NCBI GenBank assembly: GCA_002364215.1
Contig: DEXQ01000001.1
Location: 21,599-85,598, forward strand
Direction of reading: 5' to 3'
Length of the DNA stretch: 64,000 bases
From: Aequorivita sp. UBA3180
GTDB taxonomy: Bacteria > Bacteroidota > Bacteroidia > Flavobacteriales > Flavobacteriaceae
Positions 59,135-64,000 of this stretch are shown here, piece by piece. Position 1 is the first letter of the stretch. Each line of letters begins with the position of its first letter. The notes beneath the pieces are model-generated. The model was not told the DNA's origin. It saw nothing but the letters and a program-made list of their open reading frames with translations, and made no database searches. A program made the position numbers and the translations under genes.

Positions 59135-59725
59135 ATGACCACTGACCAAGAATCATCAATCATCAATCAAATTATTGGAGGAGATACCCAGGCCTTTGCC
59201 GTACTGGTGGATCTTTATAAAGACTTGGTGTTTACCTTGGCAATACGTATGCTGAAAAACAGAGAAGAGGCAGAAGAGGTTTCCCAAGATACGTTTATCA
59301 AGGTATACAAAGCCTTGCCGAAGTTTAAAGGCGAATCAAAATTGTCAACCTGGGTTTATAAAGTGGCTTACAATACAAGTTTGGACCGAATAAAAAAGAA
59401 TAGCAGGAGCTATAATGAAGTTGCAATAGACTCCTTTACGGAAAACCAAATCAAAACCTTGGACAATGCTTTGGATACATTGGAAAAAAAAGAGCAACAA
59501 CATACCATTCAGTACTGTTTGCAGCAATTGGCCAGCAAGGACAGTTTTTTGCTCACCTTGTTTTACTTTGATGAATTATCTTTACAAGAGATTTCACAGG
59601 TAATGAGTATGGAAGCAAATACCGTAAAAGTGAATATCCACAGGGCCAGAAAAAGATTGGCAAGCATCCTAAAGCAACAGCTGGAACCGGAAACAATACA
59701 GAGTTATGAAAGAACAAGAAACTAA
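59135..59725 (+). CDS. ECF-type RNA polymerase sigma factor
   Basis: The protein has 196 residues. Region 2 is GDTQAFAVLVDLYKDLVFTLAIRMLKNREEAEEVSQDTFIKVYKAL and region 4 is LLTLFYFDELSLQEISQVMSMEANTVKVNIHRARKRL; region 4 carries the helix-turn-helix. The ATG at 59135 is preferred to one 30 bases upstream that overlaps the promoter. The stop overlaps the next gene by 20 bases. The promoter is autoregulatory in appearance. The regulated stress is not known. Confidence 0.92.
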   Translation: MTTDQESSIINQIIGGDTQAFAVLVDLYKDLVFTLAIRMLKNREEAEEVSQDTFIKVYKALPKFKGESKLSTWVYKVAYNTSLDRIKKNSRSYNEVAIDSFTENQIKTLDNALDTLEKKEQQHTIQYCLQQLASKDSFLLTLFYFDELSLQEISQVMSMEANTVKVNIHRARKRLASILKQQLEPETIQSYERTRN

Positions 59726-60110
59726 ACAGTTAGAACAGTTGGTAACCAAAGCGATGCAAAAATCTACTTTGGAAACGCCTTCCTTCCAGTTTACCGATAA
59801 AGTGATGGCTACAATAAAAGCGGAGCAGCAACGCGATGCAATCCGCTACCGCCCCTTGATTCCAAGATATGTATGGGCTGCTATTGTTGTGGGGATAGTA
59901 GGCATAACAGCCTATCTATGGTTTTTGATACAACCTGCACCGTTAAATTTCTCCACCTCATCGTTTAATTTTATGGGAAGTTTTTCACTGTCAAAAAACC
60001 TTCCCGACTTTGCTCCTTCAAAAGTTACAGGCTATGCCTTTATGTTTTTCGCATTAATGCTCTGTATTCAGATTCCGATGCTTAAGCGGTATTCTGACAA
60101 TAAGGTTTAA
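59706..60110 (+). CDS. Putative anti-sigma factor, two-helix membrane protein
   Basis: The protein has 134 residues with a charged N-terminal cytoplasmic part (residues 1-55, LEQLVTKAMQKSTLETPSFQFTDKVMATI), a first helix (about 60-77) and a second helix near the C-terminus (about 108-125). It has no zinc HxxxCxxC anti-sigma motif, so the function is inferred from its overlap with the ECF sigma gene and its size. It overlaps that gene by 20 bases. Confidence 0.65.
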   Translation: MKEQETKQLEQLVTKAMQKSTLETPSFQFTDKVMATIKAEQQRDAIRYRPLIPRYVWAAIVVGIVGITAYLWFLIQPAPLNFSTSSFNFMGSFSLSKNLPDFAPSKVTGYAFMFFALMLCIQIPMLKRYSDNKV

Positions 60111-60328
60111 CTTATACTTGTTGCCTCCATACTCTATTCATACTCTATTCATACTTTAATTAGGGGGTTGCGTGGGGGAATTGTGGAGTTGAGGAGTTGA
60201 GGATTTGCGGAAGAAAATTGACCTCTCATTTAGATATTTTCCAATAAATCGTACCCCAGATGTACCCCAGTTGTGAATAAAGGCTTTTTCGTCATAATAT
60301 CTTTGTGGGGAACTTTAAATTTTATGAT

Positions 60329-61078
60329 ATGGCAAAGCAAGTTGGATTATTGAAATTAGTTGGCACCCTTGGAGATATTTCTTTTTATAAATCCTTTTAT
60401 GGATTTTTGGCGCGTAGAAAAACGGGGGTGGATAGGAAAACCGTGTTAAGAGACCCTCGGTTTCAACGTACTCGGGAAAATGCATCTGAATTTGGCCGGG
60501 CAGCAAAGGCGGGGAAACTCCTTCGAGATGCTATTCAGCCCTTACCAAAACACGCACGGGATAGTATGATGGTACAACGGTTAGCGCAAAGAATGATGAA
60601 GGTATTGCAATCTGACACCGTAAATGGACGAGGGATGCGCACTGTGGCCCAGGGGGAATTGAGTTTGTTAAACGGGTTTGACTTTAATATTAATGCGAAG
60701 TTGGATACCACCATTCACACCGGTTTTGAAGCAAGATTTGACCGTTTTACAGGGGAAGCTAATTTAGATTTAAACACCCATTTCCCTAAAAGAGATATTA
60801 AGGCACCCCATGGGGTAACCCATTATAAGGTTTCGTTTGGGGTAGCGGCCTTAAATTTTGATGCATTAAAATCGATATGCGTGATTGACGAAAGCGAAAT
60901 GCTCAGTAAGGATTCAATCGTGGTTCGGGAGGTATCGATGACCGCTATTATTCAGCCTGGCCTTTCGTTTCCTGTAGTCTTGTTGATGGGGATTTCATTT
61001 TATCAGGAGGTAAACGGGGAATTTTTCGGCTTGGAAGACAGAAGGTTTAATACTTTGGGAATAGTAGGAATTCATTGA
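60329..61078 (+). CDS. Bacteroidota-restricted protein of unknown function
   Basis: The protein has 249 residues without a signal peptide. It begins MAKQVGLLKLVGTLGDISFY and shows RRKTGVDRKTVLRDPRFQRTRENASEFGRAAKAGKLLRD, a conserved-looking core that I have seen in many uncharacterised Bacteroidota proteins. The rest is beta-rich (VSFGVAALNFDALKS, PVVLLMGISFYQEVNGEFF). The ATG at 60329 begins the conserved segment; an upstream start at 60305 is not needed. Short direct repeats lie before it. Confidence 0.72.
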   Translation: MAKQVGLLKLVGTLGDISFYKSFYGFLARRKTGVDRKTVLRDPRFQRTRENASEFGRAAKAGKLLRDAIQPLPKHARDSMMVQRLAQRMMKVLQSDTVNGRGMRTVAQGELSLLNGFDFNINAKLDTTIHTGFEARFDRFTGEANLDLNTHFPKRDIKAPHGVTHYKVSFGVAALNFDALKSICVIDESEMLSKDSIVVREVSMTAIIQPGLSFPVVLLMGISFYQEVNGEFFGLEDRRFNTLGIVGIH

Positions 61079-61171
61079 GATTAGGCCGCAAAAGGAGTAT
61101 TTGATTAGGCCGGAAGGGTTGCCCAGATAAATTTATAACCACAAAGGACACGGAGAAGTCACAAAGGACAC
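61079..61171. repeat. Short direct repeats after the 60329 gene
   Basis: GATTAGGCCG occurs at 61079-61088 and 61103-61112. CACAAAGGACAC occurs at 61140-61151 and 61160-61171, separated by a GGAGAAGT block. No gene is seen in this 180-base gap. Confidence 0.65.
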
Positions 61172-61260
61172 AATGGGTAGATATGGTTTATTTGGGGAAG
61201 AAACTGTTGGAGTATGCGCACGTTACAGTTTCATCTACACAAATAATTAACTTTTTATTC

Positions 61261-61638
61261 CTAGTTTGTCTTAATATCCGCCCTTATAAAAATATCCTGC
61301 AGCTCTTTTTCTATAGGAAAAGGTTTTAAAGGAGGTACATTTGCTCCGCCGGGGTTTCCAACGGGAATTTTCCCAACAAATGATTTCACGCCTCCAAAAA
61401 GCAAACGCGGTATTTGTCCTAAGATTTCTTTTGGACTTTTTATTTTAAACCCAAATTGCAACATTTTCCAATGAACAAAACTGTGGGTAAATGGATATCG
61501 TTGCCCGAGTATATGGGCTCTTTCCAAATGGCTCCAAGCGGCCGACAAATTTCCGCAAGCGTATTCCCTACGATACTTTTCAAGTTCTATTTCATAGAAG
61601 GGCTTTAATGAATTTGGTAGTGAAGTGTAAAGTTTCAT
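61261..61638 (-). CDS. DUF3703 protein
   Basis: The protein has 125 residues. The conserved core AAWSHLERAHILGQRYPFTHSFVHWKMLQ (near residues 33-61) with two His and the following GQIPRLLFGG and GKIPVGNPGGANVPPLKPFPI are the hallmarks of DUF3703. It is soluble and of unknown function. It is followed by the amidohydrolase gene upstream on the same strand, 44 bases apart, and could be co-transcribed with it. Confidence 0.85.
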   Translation of the reverse strand: MKLYTSLPNSLKPFYEIELEKYRREYACGNLSAAWSHLERAHILGQRYPFTHSFVHWKMLQFGFKIKSPKEILGQIPRLLFGGVKSFVGKIPVGNPGGANVPPLKPFPIEKELQDIFIRADIKTN

Positions 61639-61682
61639 TTCAGAATATTTTTGAGGAATATCGGGTTTTAAATATTTAAGCG

Positions 61683-63764
61683 TTAATTCTCTTTAACAAC
61701 AGGTTTTTTAACAAACGGATTTATGCCAAATTCCGGATATACTTCACTGGGGAAATAAAGCACCCCACCTCTGGATACCAAGGATATGGTTTTTATTGCC
61801 TTAATATCCTTCGTTGGGTCATTGGGGACCAGAAAGAAATCTGCCAACATTCCAGGTTCAATGGCTCCCCTATCGGTATGGCCCAGATACTGCGCCATAT
61901 CAAAGCTACCCAATTTTAGCAATTCCGCTGGCGTATAGCCCAACTGCTGGTATAGCTCCAATTCCCTATGCAAGTTGAACGCTCCGCCCAGATCGGTACC
62001 GGGGAGGATCAAAATACCCCGTTCCTTCATCATTTTTAAGGCCTCCACAATCTTATCATAAGCGCCGCGGTAAGCCTTATCTTCAGTATCATTCGCAATA
62101 CTCGCCATCGCCATTTTTGCATCCCTTTGTACACTGGCGGGCATATGGTCTATATAATCCAAAGTTCTAGCCTGCGTTTTGCCATTGCGTGAAAGCAACA
62201 ACAGTTCGTGTATGGCGAGCGTGGGGTCCATAGTCACTTTGTTCTTCACCATTAAATCCAACGTCTTCTGTACGGGCGCACTGTTTAAATCCAAATCTGG
62301 CAAGCGCTGCAGGGCGGTAAGTCGCAAGAGCGTACGGGTATCTTCCCCCGGTTCCAGCACCCACCCCAACATGGTTTGATTAATGTGGGTCATTTCATCA
62401 TAACCCGCCATTAGCATATCATTGGCATTGGAAAAAGCTGGCACGTGTCCCGTAACGGGCATATTCAATGCATGGGCCTTTTTTACAATGGCAGGCGCCC
62501 ATTTTCCGTCCATACTATTGTATAGTTTTATTCCGTAAAAACCTTTATCGGCATAGGTTTGTACTGCCGCAAGTGCTTCTTCCTCGCTCGCTACAAGTAT
62601 GCCGTTATTACTGTTGAACGGGCTTTTCCCTTCAATAAACCCCAAGCGGGTAATATTGGGCCCTGCCAGAACTCCAGATTTTATCTTTTGGACAAGGCTG
62701 TCCAGTACCTCGTTGTTGTTACCCATATCGCGAATGGTGGTTACTCCCGCCAAAACATTCATAAGCGCATCATCTTCGCCCACATGGCCGTGCATATCAT
62801 AAAGTCCGGGTACCAAGGTCCCGCCTTCGCCATCTATTTCCACTTCATTTGCTTCACCCTCGGCATCGGCAGCATCAATACGCGCTATCTTGTCGCCCTT
62901 CACCACTACCGAAACCAAATCGGTAAGCGCCAAAGTCTTTGGGTCAAATATTTTTACGTTACGAATGCGAATGTTTCCGTTATAAGTATGCGCAAACTTT
63001 TTTTGCAGGCCTTCCATGCGTGCTGCTGAATACTTCTCCGCTAGCATACGCATTCCTTTTTCTTCTCCCTCATAACCTTCTCTTATTAAAATAAACTTTG
63101 GGGAGATTAGCGCGAAAAAGTGATCGTTTTCATCCATAATAAAGTACGTGGGATCTAAGTCTATACCAGATAAGGCGTAGGTTTTTAGCTTCAATTTCAA
63201 AGAGTCTGCACCAGTTTCAATACTTTCCATTTCGGTGAGCTTTAACTGCCCAGCCGGAAGTGCCTGCACCGTATTATCCTTTGCGTTCAATAGCACCCGC
63301 GCAGTAATAAAAAGCGAATACGGACTCCCCGACTGATTTACGTAAAAGGAGGGTTTATCCGAGGTTGCGTTACCATCGCCCGTGGCATCTTTCCAACTCG
63401 CATTTTTGCCGTCCCACTTAAAATGTTCGTCTATGCTGTTGCCAAAAGTGGTATTACCCTCAATATCCCATTGCACAGGGTAACCGGCAGCGTCCACCAC
63501 TAGGGTCTCCTTAATAGTTGGGCCTCTGCCGTTATCCTTATAGTCATAATCAATAGCCACCGTATCGCCAGTGCGGTCCACTTTTAGATGCCCTACTACG
63601 TTTCCACCCCTAATTACGGTAAAACTTTCCTTTTCGGGCAAGCTGGCGGATGAGGATTTTTCTTCACTATTTTTCTTACAGGCGTGGGTTGCCAGGAGCA
63701 AAACAAAAAGAAGGTAATACGGTTTTAGTTTTTGAAGGGTTGGCGTTTTGAAGAGGGATGGCAT
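61683..63764 (-). CDS. Amidohydrolase-family lipoprotein
   Basis: The protein has 693 residues: a signal peptide with possible lipobox (THAC, Cys at about residue 29), an N-terminal beta-rich domain (residues 45-260), then an amidohydrolase barrel. Metal-ligand motifs are LYDMHGHVGEDD (near residue 324), LGFIEG, the His residues in TGHVPAF and MTHINQTM, and GTDLGGAFNLHRELE with EPGMLADFFLV near the end. It resembles imidazolonepropionase-like and prolidase-like amidohydrolases. The substrate is unknown. Confidence 0.85.
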   Translation of the reverse strand: MPSLFKTPTLQKLKPYYLLFVLLLATHACKKNSEEKSSSASLPEKESFTVIRGGNVVGHLKVDRTGDTVAIDYDYKDNGRGPTIKETLVVDAAGYPVQWDIEGNTTFGNSIDEHFKWDGKNASWKDATGDGNATSDKPSFYVNQSGSPYSLFITARVLLNAKDNTVQALPAGQLKLTEMESIETGADSLKLKLKTYALSGIDLDPTYFIMDENDHFFALISPKFILIREGYEGEEKGMRMLAEKYSAARMEGLQKKFAHTYNGNIRIRNVKIFDPKTLALTDLVSVVVKGDKIARIDAADAEGEANEVEIDGEGGTLVPGLYDMHGHVGEDDALMNVLAGVTTIRDMGNNNEVLDSLVQKIKSGVLAGPNITRLGFIEGKSPFNSNNGILVASEEEALAAVQTYADKGFYGIKLYNSMDGKWAPAIVKKAHALNMPVTGHVPAFSNANDMLMAGYDEMTHINQTMLGWVLEPGEDTRTLLRLTALQRLPDLDLNSAPVQKTLDLMVKNKVTMDPTLAIHELLLLSRNGKTQARTLDYIDHMPASVQRDAKMAMASIANDTEDKAYRGAYDKIVEALKMMKERGILILPGTDLGGAFNLHRELELYQQLGYTPAELLKLGSFDMAQYLGHTDRGAIEPGMLADFFLVPNDPTKDIKAIKTISLVSRGGVLYFPSEVYPEFGINPFVKKPVVKEN

Positions 63765-64000
63765 GGGTAAGTTGATTTTAATAGTTAAAAACCCATCAAG
63801 CGCTGAAAGTTTTAGATGTCAGCTTTTTAATGGGCGGTTGTATCAAATATAGGTTTTTATTGGAAGATGGCAATAACCTCAAGAAATACCTCAAGTTTAT
63901 CCAAAAACGCGCAAAGAGCGGGGCGGAAAGCCTTGTTTTATATTTTTTACCAAAAATAGTGCTCCAGGATGTAGCAAGGCATTTTTTAAAGGCACCAAAT
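63765..64000. other. Right-edge intergenic sequence
   Basis: No gene is supported here. The only open stretch is a minus-strand frame running in from the right edge, about 30 codons, ending QGFPPRSLRVFG before a stop near 63896. It could be the end of a gene to the right or a translated dispersed repeat. The first part contains a weak inverted repeat with CCCATCAA and TTAATGGG. Confidence 0.4.

Noticed and set aside
60111..60328. Gene or RNA in the gap after the anti-sigma gene
   Set aside because: Only short direct repeats (TACTCTATTCA twice, GTACCCCAG twice) are seen; no ORF or convincing RNA fold.
63866..63958. Plus-strand ORF at the right edge
   Set aside because: It is about 30 codons, has no recognisable features and ends at an internal stop.

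Overview
This window is chromosomal DNA of a Bacteroidota species, most likely a marine-type Flavobacteriaceae (Aequorivita or Gramella-like). The pointers are a low G+C content by eye, very few Shine-Dalgarno sequences, several TANNTTTG -7 promoter elements, a type IX secretion C-terminal domain, the small ribosomal protein THX, a GYDIA-type GHMP kinase, DUF3570/DUF4266 proteins and an arsenosugar cluster of the Bacteroidota type. It is mostly housekeeping and core metabolism. There is no CRISPR array, rRNA operon, transposase or intact prophage.

Layout. 1-12184: argS (cut by the left edge), a MarC-type membrane protein, a DUF2867-type SDR, ctlX, a secreted delta-60 repeat protein, a thioredoxin/ApbE/DUF4266/DUF3570 envelope redox cluster, and four sulfur/thiol genes on the minus strand (two rhodaneses, two thioredoxin-fold lipoproteins). 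12326-19590: a complete trpEGDCFBA operon preceded by a leader peptide with three tandem Trp codons and an intrinsic terminator (attenuator), followed by a 42-codon ORF and THX. 19689-23113: HMG-CoA reductase, GHMP kinase, and a GIY-YIG nuclease gene lying between tRNA-Phe and a duplicated tRNA-Phe 3' fragment. 23259-30987: coaX, an outer-membrane barrel, a TPR protein, lptC, a CBS-domain membrane protein and a PpiD-like foldase, i.e. envelope biogenesis. 31122-39970: tryptophan 2,3-dioxygenase, then an arsenosugar cluster (peroxidase-like protein, ArsS, rhodanese, two glycosyltransferases, nucleoside phosphorylase, sterol-desaturase-like, DUF547) and a hemerythrin. 39980-48918: a glycosidase, a flavin/iron-sulfur membrane oxidoreductase pair, two glycosyltransferases, a PaiB-like protein and mpl. 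49015-55306: TPR and DUF4136 proteins, a LytS/LytTR two-component pair, obgE and adk. 55430-57881: an orphan contractile tail-sheath gene with a lipoprotein and a small protein. 58644-60110: an ECF sigma factor, a putative anti-sigma factor and a divergent DUF6249-like gene driven by two mirror-image promoters. 60329-63764: a Bacteroidota-specific protein of unknown function, DUF3703 and an amidohydrolase lipoprotein.

The most unusual feature is a set of short repeat families that contribute to genes rather than only separating them. G+C-rich hairpin repeats form N-terminal extensions of TrpG, TrpF and apparently TrpB. A 20-bp imperfect palindrome is read in frame inside TrpF and inside an arsenosugar glycosyltransferase, in opposite orientations. 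Repeats also supply or abut the stop codons of trpE, mpl, adk, a DUF4136 gene and the GIY-YIG gene. The other main candidates for new biology are the GIY-YIG/tRNA-Phe cassette, the orphan sheath operon, the mirrored ECF promoters and a terminator-like hairpin inside the lptC signal-peptide region.
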